Assembly: GCA_025201765.1 (NCBI GenBank)
Contig: MU623372.1
Coordinates: 124,001 to 188,000, forward strand
DNA from: Daldinia sp. FL1419
Lineage: Eukaryota > Ascomycota > Sordariomycetes > Xylariales > Hypoxylaceae
Direction of reading: 5' to 3'
DNA length: 64,000 nt
The notes beneath the pieces were generated by a model. It was given only the letters and a program-made list of their open reading frames with translations, was not told the DNA's origin and made no database searches. Made by a program: the position numbers and the translations under genes. Positions 11,201-24,060 of this stretch are shown piece after piece (position 1 is the stretch's first letter; every line of letters starts with the position of its first letter).

Positions 11201-13491
11201 TGACAACATCTGGTGCAAAGGGAAGTACTGTCAACGCGAATCTTATTTCTTGTAACCTTGGTCAGCAGGTTCTTGAAGGTCGAAGAGTGCCCCTGATGGT
11301 CAGCGGAAAGTCGTTACCATGTTTCCGTCCGTTTGAAACCAGTGTGCGAGCAGGTGGGTACATCGTCAACCGTTTCTTGACTGGAATCAGACCCCAGGAA
11401 TACTATTTCCATCACATGGCTGGACGAGAAGGTTTAATTGATACCGCTGTGAAGACATCACGATCCGGTTACCTACAGCGATGTCTAATCAAGGGAATGG
11501 AAGGTCTAAAAGTTGCTTACGATTCATCCGTGCGAGATGCCGATGGATCAATGGTTCAGTTCCTGTACGGAGAAGACGGCTTGGATATTACCAAGCAGAA
11601 ATACTTGACTGATTTTGGCTTCGTGCTTCGCAACCAGACGTCTCAGGTTAATTTACTTGGTATTGGAGAGAGGGGATGGGATCAAGAAATCTACGAATCC
11701 AAGGACTATGCTCAAAAATACCAAAAGAAAGCCATCAAGCAAGCTAAAGCAAACGATCCAAAGGCTCTTGACCCTATTCACACCGAGCTCAACCCTAACC
11801 GTCATGCATTCTCTACTTCGGAGAAATTTTATGAGAAGGTCTCGGAATATATCAAGAAAAATCAGGACGGCCTAATCAAGGAAAAGGGCGAGAAGAAATC
11901 AGGTGCTATGCTCGTTCCTCGCAAATATGCTGAGAAGCTATTCCATTCTAAGTATCTTCACTCTCTAGTAGAGCCTGGTGAGGCGGTGGGCATTGTCGCT
12001 GGCCAATCCGTTGGTGAACCATCGACTCAGATGACACTGAACACTTTCCATTTAGCTGGTCACTCCGCGAAGAACGTCACACTTGGTATTCCCCGTCTAC
12101 GAGAAATTCTCATGACAGCTAGCGACCATATCTCTACACCATCTATGACACTAGTACTAAACGAAGAACTATCAGAGGCAGACGGAGAAACATTCGCAAA
12201 GGCGATCAGTATCCTCCCTCTCTCGCACGTTGTCGACAAGGCTACCGTAAAAGAGCGCGTTGGCAAAGGTGTCGGCTACCGCTTAGCAAAGATGTTCGAC
12301 ATCCACCTCCAGTTCTTCCCATCTACCGAATATACCAAGACGTATGCGATCAGCATTTCCGACGTCCTCAATACTCTCGAGATCAAATTTTTACCCACGC
12401 TAGAAAGGTTGATTAAGAGGGAAATCAAGGCCAAGGTTGATCGAGAGGGCGGCGCAGTACCCGAGGTTGGTGTTAAGTCTGGTGTAGTCGAAGTAGCTTC
12501 AGGTAATCCCGATGCTGTTGCTCGAGACGAGGATGACGATGATGATGACGACGACGATGACGACGACGCAACGAATGCTAAGCAACGTGCAAACCGAGCA
12601 CAGGCAGTTTCGTATGGCGCAAATGATGAGGAAGATGATGAAATCCAACAGCGGATGGAACGTGAGGCATCGCCCGAGGATGAAGAAGAACCTGAAGACG
12701 AAGGATTTGGTGGTAGCCCACCTCCCCCAAGCGATGACGAAGATGAAGATGAAGAAGGTAATATTAGCAAACGCGCCGGTGCCCGCGAGAGCCGTGTCAA
12801 GGAGAGGACCCCGGTTGTATCTCGGTTCACATGCGACGAGAAGAACGGCGAATGGTGTGACTTCACACTTGAATACGATTCCAACATACCTAAGATCCTT
12901 ATGTTGAGCATTGTCCAGGACGCGGTCCGGAAGGCGCTCATCCAACAAATCGACGGTATCAAATCCTGCACATTCGTAGCCGACGAGAAGATAGTCAACT
13001 TGCAGACCGGAGAGGAAGAAAAGAAGGCGGTGATCCACACAACCGGTGTTAACCTCCGAGCTATGCAGAAATACGGTGACTTCATCAACCCCAACAGAAT
13101 CCAAACGAACGATATTGCATCGGTGCTCCAGGTGTATGGCGTCGAGGCAGCACGTAACAGTATCATTCGGGAACTTGGCGGGGTCTTCGAGGGTCACGGT
13201 ATCGGTGTCGATAAACGACATCTTAACCTGATCGGAGACTACATGACGAGGAATGGAGGATTCACGCCCTTCAACCGTAACGGTTTGAAGGGTAACGTCA
13301 GTCCGTTCACCAAGATGAGTTTCGAGACCACGTTGGCCTTCTTGAAGGACGCCGTTCTTGACGGAGACTGGGATGATCTTACTACGCCCAGTAGCCGAAT
13401 CGTCATGGGACGACTGGGCATGATTGGTACTGGTGCCTTCGACGTTCTTCTCAAGGCACATCCCAAGAACGGGAAGAACCATCTAGGCTGA
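8279..13491 (+). CDS. rpa190: DNA-directed RNA polymerase I largest subunit (RPA190)
   Basis: This is the catalytic subunit of RNA polymerase I, which makes the large rRNA precursor in the nucleolus. Exons are 8279-8460 and 8514-13491, with a 53-nt phase-2 intron (GTAAGT...GTAG), giving 1719 residues. The first exon encodes the clamp N-terminus (DFLTPAEIKAISVKRI). The junction restores the zinc motif CTTCNLSQPNCPGHVGH at about 62-78. The Mg-binding catalytic motif NADFDGDEMNMHFPQ is at about 653-667. The bridge/trigger-helix region includes EPGEAVGIVAGQSVGEPSTQ and MTLNTFHLAGHS (from about residue 1220). Two acidic inserts, near residues 1399-1415 (twelve consecutive Asp) and 1440-1480, sit in the jaw region, where Pol I enzymes carry a variable acidic insertion. 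The C-terminus ends in a conserved G-rich block. The gene is complete. Confidence 0.96.
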
Positions 13492-15770
13492 GGATCGTAC
13501 TTAATAGGGAATCAAAAATAGGTGTAATGGGATTTTTTATTGAATTTTGGCTAGGAGTAGTAGTACAGTTGTATTCTTAGTGTTTAGACAAGGGAAAATA
13601 CCATCATCGTCATCTATTTTATAATCATGATTTCTCTTGTTCCTCAACCCAACTGACTGACTGACTGACTGACTACATACAATAATTAATTTAGCAGGGA
13701 AGAATGAAAAAGAATTAAAAGAAAAAAAAAAGAAAAAAAAACAATACCAGGTGCCGGACTCGAACCGACTTCTCCCCCGTAGTAGTCTTTTTCGTAGACG
13801 ATGTACTCGGAGCTGATGGGCCAATTGCCAATTAACGCACATAGTCGTCGATTGCAGGCTGCCCGTACGTCCATTGAGCCAATCATAATATCAGGACTAC
13901 TACTTCAGGCGACTTCACCCGACCGTCTCACCCGGCTTGCTGAATTGGCACTTTATTACGGTATATAAGGAAGGCTGGCGGTCGTTGTTGTGACACAGGG
14001 GAGCACGTACCACGGTGGTTGGGCGGGGTGTACAGTGCATGCACACACAACTTGATGCTTAGAACAACAAGTGAGTGGCTTGAGATAGACGAGGGGGGAA
14101 ATATACGGCCTATGTATGTATGATAAGCTCCCCGTCGTGATGAATGATAATGCAGATTCCGAGTAATGTTTATTATAGCTGCTACTCCACCGAGTACTTG
14201 AACATAAAGCCAAAGCACTGGCACCACGCAAGTACCAATTAGGTCCTAGCAACGAGGTAAACTCTTGTCTTATCTGACAAGTAAAGATATATTATATATA
14301 GTACCTAGAGAGATACACAGCTTACCTATGATGTGACTCTATACTAATTCGATTCGATCCCACTCGCTTTGTAAGTCCATCCCTGGAAATGTAGGAGGAG
14401 GAGGAGGAACCAGTTAACACGAACCCATTTACGACTGAACTGATATAATCAAAGTTAAACCGAAATATGCTTCGAGAGCGTCGTAACCACGTAACCAGCT
14501 TCCGTAAAAATGCCCCAAGTCCGCAGATCTTCTCATGTCCGAAGACGCAAAACCACGAGTCCGAGTAATAAATACAAGACCGATACCTACACCCTCCCCT
14601 AGATATCAAGCTTCTCGACAAGTCTCACTAAACAGCAATAGGCTGCCTCCCCAATCCCCTTTCTATCGCAGCTCGAAACGTAAACACGAATACTTCACCA
14701 AACCGATAAAACAGAAGGGCGGACGGCCATAGCGAACGGGATTCACCACTCCAACAAAGAATAAACCCGGGCTCCGGGTAAAAGGACAGACAAGGTAGCA
14801 CGGGTCCCACACCGTCGGTCAGCCGACGGATCAGGGTCGCTGCCTAGCTGTTTGATTAGGCAAGGCAAACCAACGAGTTCCCCTAGGGATCAAATGTAAA
14901 GAAACACTAGGATTACCTCCGTCAAGTCTACTTGGGCATAACCACACGAGAGCATACATACATAGATCCTGCAGCCGAGGAGACATTCAGTGCCACAAGA
15001 CAGTACCTAGCTAAGAGTAGATACTTACTATAACTAGTATCTAGCACGAGAGCTTTCTACGAAAGAGGGGAATTAACCGCGCGTTGGCACCACACTTTGG
15101 CACTCGAGATATAAACTTCAGTCTGACACTCGGCCGAAAAGTATAAACGACTACAATCAATCGTAGCTGTAAGAATTAAGCAGATAGGCGAGAAACCGTT
15201 CGCGCTGATAGAGTCGAACCTATACACTTATCTACCTGAGTAGGAGTAAGGAGTTGACTTGGTTCATGTATGACATTGCAATAAATATGATGGGCTAGTG
15301 TTGGTAAGAGCATTGCACGTAAGGTTAGGATGTTCAATCAGCAGTCCATACATAAATGAATAGAATGATACGATCCCATAGTAGTCACTTAAAGTCCTAT
15401 GGTTTAGGCAAACACATCACAAGATCTACTGTTTAAGGCATACGCGGTATGATTCATACTAATAACTAGGCAGCGATAGTTACATTAGAAATCACTCGAT
15501 GGGCAATGGAAAGAACACATTTAATCTGTTTGTTTGTTCATGTTTCAGATTTCTCTGTTCAGTATCGCGGCCGCAGAAAGCGTAACCGCCTATCACTGAT
15601 GGTACAATCCATGTCTGTGTAAAGCAACTTAATCGCGCAAACGCCGTAATGATTACCATTTCCTGTAAACCGAATTCATCATGCCGTCCCTGTGCGAATC
15701 ATAAAGTGCAGCATCCGAACCAAAACCCCGCGTCAAATCACCAAGATCGAAAGTGGCAACAACTAGTTGC
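13492..15770. other. intergenic with microsatellite; no gene
   Basis: A 2.3-kb spacer between the RPA190 and H3 3' ends. It has a (CTGA)n microsatellite at about 13652-13673, an A-rich run at 13719-13740, and a tRNA T-arm-like sequence at about 13751-13773 that lacks the rest of a tRNA. No coding frame is convincing. Confidence 0.55.
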
Positions 15771-16400
15771 TTAGTTGCGCTCGCCACGGAGGCGACGGGC
15801 AAGCTGGATGTCCTTCTGTAGTGGTTGTTAGTATACTTGTATGATAACAGTAAATGTGAGCAGGGAATACGAACCGATTGGATGGTGACACGCTTGGCGT
15901 GGATGGCGCACAAGTTGGTGTCCTCGAAAAGAGAGACGAGGTAGGACTCAACGGACTCCTGAAGAGCGCCGATGGCAGATGACTGGAAGCGGAGATCGGA
16001 CTTGAAGTCCTGGGCGATTTCACGGACCTATTAAAAGGGTGTTAGAATTAAATTAAATGATCATGATTATCGCGATGCGGGGAAGTCGCGTTGATAAGAT
16101 CAACGATCGCGATGATCCACTTGCTAAATGACGCGTGGATTGAAGGCGGCGGCAATTATTGATGGCGGCAAAGGGTTATTAACTTACCAGACGCTGGAAG
16201 GGGAGCTTGCGAATCAAAAGCTCAGTCGACTTCTGGTAGCGACGGATTTCACGAAGAGCGACGGTACCAGGCTTGTAGCGGTGAGGCTTCTTGACACCAC
16301 CGGTTGACGGGGCGGACTTGCGGGCAGCCTTGGATGCGAGCTGCTTACGGGGAGCCTTGCCACCGGTGGACTTACGGGCGGTCTGCTTAGTGCGGGCCAT
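15771..16400 (-). CDS. hH3: histone H3
   Basis: Core nucleosomal histone H3 of 136 codons including the initiator. Exons on the minus strand are 16400-16188 (71 codons), 16027-15875 (51 codons) and 15815-15771 (14 codons plus TAA). Both introns are phase 0. Intron 1 has GTAAGT; intron 2 uses a weaker GTTCGT donor and has a TACTAAC branch site. The N-tail carries K4, K9, K14, K27 and K36 in the canonical context (ARTKQTARKSTGGKAPRKQ). The histone fold includes REIAQDFKSDLRFQSSAIGAL, and the protein ends RRLRGERN. Residues typical of replicative or ascomycete H3 are present, and it is not a CENP-A variant. It is divergently paired with H4 across 1.6 kb. Confidence 0.97.
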
Positions 16401-16544
16401 TGTATGATGTTTAAGATGTGTTTGATGATGGAAAGTTGATGGAAATGGTAAATGTTTGATGATGGTGGATGAGGCGAATGCGAATTGTGGATTGTTGTAA
16501 GATGATGAAAAAGAGAAGACGAATTGGAAGGGTGGGGGAAGTGA

Positions 16545-16553
16545 TTAAATATG
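16545..16553 (-). promoter_or_regulatory. TATA-like box of H3
   Basis: CATATTTAA on the minus strand, beginning 153 nt before the H3 ATG. The same 9-mer occurs at the matching place upstream of H4. Function is inferred from position and sequence. Confidence 0.5.
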
Positions 16554-17877
16554 TGAGAGAGTGGGTTCTTCCCTTTGGGCTGATTGTGTGTGCGCAGGCA
16601 GGTACTCTGGGGGGGCAACTAATCAGCTGGTCAATGCGTTGTGCCGCAGGATCAGAGAGAGAGAGAAAAAAAAAAAAAAATCGAAAGCGCGGCTACTTTG
16701 GGGTGCGTTGTTGATTATTTTTTCGGGGCGAGACAGGGATGCGTTTTGCTGTTCAAAAGTGCTGATATTTTAGGTGGGAATTTTGAGAGCTTGGTTTGTC
16801 TTTCGGGACTCGTCTAATTTCTGATTCGATGCAGTGTTAGCGCTCTCCACAATTCTAGAAGCTTTACTACTTTTGTAATCATCAAATCCATTCCAATCAA
16901 GAAAAAAGTCAATTACTATGCGATACGTACACAATTCAAATGAACCAGTATAATAAAACTGATAAGAATTTGATAAAGCATTTGATCATTGAACAACGAC
17001 CTATCCTATCCTTCAACCAGGGAAAGTGCGACACACCAAGGTAACTACGTCGCACAAATTCCTTGAATCATCATGTACAAATCGTGTATCTGCGTACACA
17101 TCTACGATCCTGTATGTATCAAAGCACTTTCATTATTATATCCGTAGGTTAGGTAGCTATACAGGTAGGCAGATGGCAACATTCGGCATGAATATAACAT
17201 GCAGCTACTATTTTTCGAGTGGCGAACTAGACGGGCGTTAAGAACTAGGTTAGTCATACGGGCAGAACGGGTAATATGCTACGCGTAAAGGAGGGTAGCT
17301 ACATAAACGCCTAAGGCACCGTCCTAGATAGGTACATCCGAGGGCGTTCTTTATGGAGTTGGAGATAGATTAGAGTTCCCGTGAACAACATAGTCGGGAT
17401 AACCATGATTGGTAAATCATTATCTAACTATTCCTAGCTAAGTAATAAATGACAGGTTCCGTCAAGGTTTCATTATTTATTACTAACCAGTTATTGACTA
17501 TTAAAGAGTTGTTGGAGGTATTTCCAGCTCGGCGTATTGGCAAGTTTACCGTGAAGAACGACCCCAAAAGCCGAAAGAAAGGAAGATAAGGAAAAATACG
17601 AATTGATGATTGGCTCAAGTTGGTTTAAACTTGCATATTAAATCTGACCAGAAAAGGAATAGCGGGTCCAACATAAATCCAGCGCCAATCCAGCGCAGCT
17701 GCCCTGCGGAGTCAGGGAGTTACGCGTTGGAACGCAGTTGGGAAACACCAATTTTCCTTTTTTTTCTATTGGCCAGAATCCGCTATATTATTTTGTGACT
17801 GGTGGTGGGGCGCATCAGGCACAAGCTCGCGTCAATCCCGGGCTGATCTGATTTCGAGCTACCGGACCCGCCCCGTC

Positions 17878-17886
17878 CATATTTAA
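17878..17886 (+). promoter_or_regulatory. TATA-like box of H4
   Basis: CATATTTAA on the plus strand, beginning 154 nt before the H4 ATG, within GC-rich sequence (CCCGCCCCGTC just upstream). It mirrors the H3 box. Confidence 0.5.
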
Positions 17887-18031
17887 ATCTGTCGCTTTTC
17901 CCCGCGTCTTCAATCTTTCCATCTTCCAAACATACTGCTTACATATCTGCCCCAATCCGTACCACTTGCACCCATCATTATCTTCATCAATACCAATACC
18001 AATACCACATTTTTCTTAACCTTCATTCAAG

Positions 18032-18515
<484 letters not shown>

Positions 18516-19238
18516 ACTTCCAGTCTTGGGTTTTGGAACGGGTTTGGTCACGTTTGTTATGAAGTCTTTTCTCGCGGTTGCCACATACTACTTACATTGT
18601 GGTTGGTCATGATGATCATGGGATTCGGTTCTGCGTTTAGGGTGTTCACTGTATCATAAGGGATTAAGGGGTACCACTACATGGATTTGTCCGTCGAGAC
18701 ATAATCAATTGACGAACACATAGGAACATTAATCCGTCTTTATTGCCTGTGATTGCTTGTAGTATTTTATTCGTAACGATGCATAAACTTGTATGGATAA
18801 TGCATCTTCCCGTATTCTGTCCTGACTCATTCTATCGTATGACATGTTATACCCTGTAGTCTGCCTTGGAAGAACTTACGCGTCAGTATATGTTTGGAGA
18901 TCGGTGACATGATTAGCCAAGTGTTTGGGGGTTGCCATAGATTAACCCGCTCCCGTATATGATTATAATCTAATGTGTTGCCGATGAAGAGGAGGACCTT
19001 GTCCATATTTCAATAGTCATTTTCATACCGTTTGGTTTGCGTTTGGAAAACAAAATTCCCCAACGTGTTCGAATGACTTTGGAATCTGAAAACCCGCCTA
19101 CTTGTGTCTATCACCATCCTTTAGGTATATTTCGATAGGTCCTGAATGATCGTCTTACCTGCTTGAGTTGAAACCTCCCTGCGGGTGGTTTTCATTAGAT
19201 CGAAGCAATATTCACGTTATTGATCAGTCCGAAGTAGT

Positions 19239-19373
19239 TGTCAGGGTTCTAGCCTGTGCTACATATAGAACAAAGAACTTGTCCTATATGTAGCTGCCCT
19301 TAGCCATGGTTGTAGATAGGTTCCTCGCGGAACAAAGAAGTTGTTTCCTTGCTTCTTGGTCCGCCGCGTGACA
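19239..19373 (+). mobile_element. 135-bp MITE-like element, copy 1
   Basis: The sequence from TGTCAGGG to GTGACA matches the reverse complement of 61958-62092 at 129 of 135 positions with no gaps. The ends are TGTCA/TGACA. The element is flanked on both sides by GTAGT, a 5-bp target duplication; a 6-bp reading (AGTAGT) is possible if the last A is not part of the element. It holds a hairpin at 19258-19294 (16-nt arms with one mismatch, 5-nt loop). It has no coding capacity, so it would depend on a transposase encoded elsewhere. The superfamily is not determined. Confidence 0.75.
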
Positions 19374-22300
19374 GTAGTAAATAAGACTTGAAGTGAATAT
19401 CGAACTTGTAGCTTATCATTGGGCCTGGATATCTTCTTGCCTGGATTGATGGCGCTAGTTTTGAAGTTATTATTAAGTTTCTTGTAGTTGGTATGGTTTA
19501 GTCGTGAATAGTTGGATATAACATGATCTTTAGAAGAGGGTATATACTCAACTAATCATATATTTAACATATGGTGTATTTTATATTTATGTCTCTTCAA
19601 TTTGTTAGCATGTCTTTATCCAGCCACGGTATCAAGTATACATTGTTCATTAAGCATACCTGAATGAAGAATTTGAATAGGCCAATTAGCAGATTTGAGA
19701 TTTCTTCTTATTGCTACCTAGGTATATTCTTAATTTTGAGCTATAAGTCGCCTACGATATCAGGTTGTTGTTAATATATCTCAATATTACTCTCATCCAT
19801 CCTTACGGTTGCTCTTCATTGAATATATATTTTAGGGTCTATGAATGTAGTACGAAACCAAAATTATCCAAATTTCATGAAAATATGAGGTTTCGAGAAT
19901 TATTAACAAATACTTCAGTTATTTGCAACTATAAACAGATCACGTAGGTAATAAACAATTAGATATTGACATTGTAGTTTATAACTGGGCATATCATCTA
20001 ATTAGGAATGGGATATGGGTATCAGATATAAAGACTATGAATATATTAGATAGTAGGTAATTCTTGATAGTTCTTGTGGCCTTTATGTTATATGTACATC
20101 TATATGAGCTAGTTAAAACTGCAACGAAACTGAAAAGCTAAAACGAAATATGTGAATGCTACTCGAAGACTACACTGATGGTGTCGAATATATTAATAGG
20201 GTATAGTATTCTTAACGTAGTCAAACCATTTCAATGTATTAACATATTCCCATCGGTCACTCATAGGCTAGCTCAATATAGCATACGAATTAAATGTAAC
20301 TTGAGGCTCACATATTAGTTCTAGGTATTATTACATGTAGATAGGTATACCTATCTCAAAGTAAGTATCCTGGTTGAAGCCTTGCGGGTCGTAGATGTGT
20401 TAAGATCCACCCCCGAGGCTTGATATATAAACGAAGTAGCTTGAGGATTTGGATGATCAACTGGACACTCTAATACGTATTTCTAGGACTACGGTATTCT
20501 CAACGTTACTCATAAGGTATACTCAATCTCGGTTATCACACGAAATATCATATCCATGAAATCGTAAACTTAGGAGTGTGCCATATTTACTTTGGGTGTA
20601 GTACGAAGGCTTACGATGTAGGATATCCGGACACAATCTGCCACATGATGATCTACATACACATAGTTTGGATTTGTCTCGGTGAAAGGTAAAATTGTGA
20701 CTCGAGACCGATTATACATTGACAGGCAAGGCGCTTATGATGAGATTGGTGGGGATTGGGAATGAGACTTTATCATGGCGTATGACTCCTCTACCTACAA
20801 CCCAGGAGTCAGAGATGCTCTTGCAAGGCACCCACCTCCCGGGTACCTGGCATGTATCATTCTAACACCGGGTACTCTATCTCAACCCCAACATCATAAC
20901 GGTCTACGGGGCCATCAAGTACCTACCTAGTGTTCATCACGAGTATCTCTCCTCGGCACAGCTTTTCTTATGCCTGTGTAGATTTGATCGTGGGAAGCAA
21001 TGCATACGCCTGCCCTGGTTCGCTACATGTACGTATTATGCAAGATTATCAGACTAATGACGAACCAAAGACCCTCTATATTTATCACTAGTTACGAACT
21101 CTTACCTTACATTAGAAAGCAAAGAATAATAGTGAATAATATTCTATTCCAAGATACCGCGTGGAGCACGATCACACCCCAACAAGCGATCGTGACGTAA
21201 GCATTGGAACAGCTATATTGTCACTAGGGGTAAGATTTATCGCGTATATGAATCATATGGTCGCTAAGGCACTGATTCCTAGAGGATATTGGTAATACTA
21301 AATCTGTCGTCGTTGGTGTCATATTGTGAGGAGTAGCCTGGTCCCCTTTGTGCCACTTTTCCATCAAAATGCATCACACTCGTAGATGTATAGGTAAGTA
21401 CCTAAGCAATATTCTATATTAGCCAAGTGTTAATGTAGGTATATTTGATTGAACCTGCGCACGCGTCGGTATCAGCTGAGGAGTGGCACTCTCATAGCGT
21501 GGACAGCACAGTAGCGCGTACTGATGGTTGATTCCTCCGAAGTAAGACGGCATTCCGAATCTTATTCCCCCGAACGAGCGGAATCCTCATGGATTCGTAA
21601 GAACTAGCATGATCACGACCTTCGATTAATGGACGACTCTCCCCAAAAAGCAATAATAAGTGGTTTACCATGACACTGGTCCAAGATAAGCTACACAGTG
21701 CAAGACTTCTTGCTCCACAAAGAAAGAAAGAAGGAGAAAAAGAAAATAAAAAGGTGAAAGAAAAGGGGGAAAAGAAAAGACCAAAACAAAAGAGAAAAAA
21801 AGAACAAAAGAAAAGTTCTGCACTGTAAGTCGAGTTGATATGTACAGTAGTATGTGGAGATGTCGAGGGGCTGATTAGAATGCGACGGGGATCCGAGACG
21901 CGAAAATACGCGTGTAAATACTCACTTATACGGATTAGGCGCGTCTTATTCTCAATCATTTCCATCCAATTTTAGATTAGTGCGGACTTGATCACCAAAC
22001 TTCGGCCTGTTTTAATAATATTGGATTCAAATATTTCATACGTCTTCGTCTCATTCTTTTTTTTTTCTTCACCGTGTGACACAGATCGGTCGAGTGACCA
22101 TTCAGCTGCACGATTGGCTTGTCCGAGTTCTCCTAGGATATACATAATCTGCCTTAGATGTACGGATCTGAATCACGATGGACTCGTAGCGAAGAAAGCC
22201 CATCCGTTACGGAGAAGCCGCGCCTATATCGGGATCTAGCCTTAATGCAAGATCTCGACTTGAGATCTCCGAAATGGTTTACTGCTGACGGCGTCCGGTG

Positions 22301-24018
22301 AAACCAAAATTGTACCTAGGGGCCTAGGGGTGCGTGTAGCAGTCGGTGTATGTCACGACATGACATTCAGGGGGTTGTATAACGCATGGCTGGTATTCTT
22401 TGAGATTGAGCCCTACCTGCCCTAGGGTAGGGAGTCGTGCAACACCAACCGCTTCATTTCAGCTGGTCTCGATTCTTCGTTGTTATGCAATGTCCACAGT
22501 GTCAGCACCCAAAGACGATGTTCTCGTAACCACTGGGTAGCGAGGTATGGGTATTGCCTTCTAGATTCCTTGGTAACGATGCATCGTTTGTTTCAAGTGG
22601 ATATGAGGCGCAAATACACTGTCCACGTTTATCAGTACAAGACATGGGATGGGTATTACGCATGTAAGAATGCGTGGACACGTTTTTTTCTTTTTATTTT
22701 CAGCAGAGTGCGAAATTGTGTGTGTGCATTAGGTGGTGGTATGTTACATTTGGAGATTTGCAGGCTAGCCCCTTGACGCTGATGCCGTATTCAGGTTCGT
22801 GCACGATACACAGGGAAAATCATGCGGGGGAGAAAAAAAAGAAAAAAAGTCTAGATTGTACAGATCAATGGAGATGGGCGTTGTAACTTGTAAGAGCCCG
22901 TGGTTACACTAGTCAATAAGGGGTTATACCTGCAGAAGCCACTGAACCGGAGCCGACCGATCCTATAGAGGTAATATCATCGTGGTACGGAATAATTCGG
23001 TAAGGTAAGAGTCAAGAGGAAAAAAAATAAAATAAAATCTTCTCAAAAGTTGTAACGTAGCTTGTCTCTTTGTCTAAGACTTTGTGTTCTCGAGCGAGTA
23101 TCCTCATTCTTGCAGTAGTTTAACAGTAATTCGGGAAATCTACCTAGCCAGCTTGGTTACCGCTTCGGTCGAAGCGATTAACAGTCCCACGTGGGAAAAC
23201 CATCGAAAATGGGCGTTTACACAAGCTGAATGCTACATCAGCCGCAGCAAGGACGGATACGCAACATGGAAGCATAGGGACCTACTGTAGAACGGTATTC
23301 TAAACTTCCCCATCTTTGGAACCATGTGCCAGATTCGTGTATCGTCAGCACTATACTTCGGGGCGGGAAGGCTGTGTTCGCTTGCATGCATCACGAAGGC
23401 ACGGGCGGTCAAAGGCGATCGCAGCCGATATGTAATCGTAGCCGATATAATGTCGATACTCACGATGAATGGTTGTGACGCATTTGGATGGCTAAGATCT
23501 TAGCCAGACTACATCTGTACGGGCGGGCTATGTATACAGGCTGCCTCCCGACCTCCACGGAAATACTTGCAGGTGTTGAGTGTGCCGATCGGGATGGAAT
23601 AAATCGATCGAAGAGGTGTGTTGGGTGATTGGATAACTTTTCGCCAAATACGTAGGGCTGGCATTCTGTACCCGTAACTACGGCTTAACGATCATGTTAC
23701 CCGTGTTGGTATAATCCGGCGATAGGTTCAACGGGACGGGAACGAGTGGAAAAAAAGAGGAGCCTCATTGAGGGGAAACTGGGGGAGAAACGAGCGCCCG
23801 GGAGAACCGACGTGTAAGGCGCCCTAGGTACATAGGTAAGGTACCTGAACTTTACGTTAGCACAGCCACGCATCTTGTAGAATGTTCCACAATAATAACT
23901 AACTATGCATTATTCTTACCAATTAAAGAGTCCATAATCCAATTGTTGCCAAACTGCCGGTTCCAGAACCTCGGGAGTTCGTTCTGCCAACCCCAACTGC
24001 AAATAGGTACTAGGTAAT

Positions 24019-24060
24019 ATTTGAAATACATTTAAAATACATTTGAAATACATTTGAAAT
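24019..24060 (+). repeat. 11-bp tandem repeat, about 4 units
   Basis: Four units of ATTTGAAATAC, one with a G-to-A change and the last truncated. No gene overlaps it. Confidence 0.8.

Larger units (their letters stand above)
16401..18031. promoter_or_regulatory. shared H3-H4 divergent control region
   Basis: A 1.6-kb region between the ATG codons of H3 (leftward) and H4 (rightward). Each side has a pyrimidine-rich leader (CATC, CTTC and CAT runs) and a CATATTTAA box about 153-154 nt before its ATG. An A13-14 tract at about 16668-16681 lies on the H3 side. Shared control of the pair is inferred from arrangement and family precedent. No coding frame is supported between the two genes. Confidence 0.6.

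Noticed and set aside
12276..13482. Long minus-strand frames within RPA190
   Set aside because: Shadows of the conserved plus-strand coding sequence; the poly-Ser run mirrors the Asp-codon tract.
13745..13885. tRNA gene on the minus strand
   Set aside because: A good B box (GGTTCGAGTCC) and T arm are present, but no upstream sequence pairs with the 3' acceptor strand ACCTGGT, and no anticodon arm forms with either candidate A box.
15185..15225. Second tRNA T-arm (AGTCGAACCTATA)
   Set aside because: Only four stem pairs form, with an eight-base loop, and no A box or acceptor stem is present.
21492..21965. 157-codon minus-strand frame rich in Phe and Ser
   Set aside because: The hydrophobic run is the complement of an A/G tract at 21715-21815; there is no domain or coding bias.
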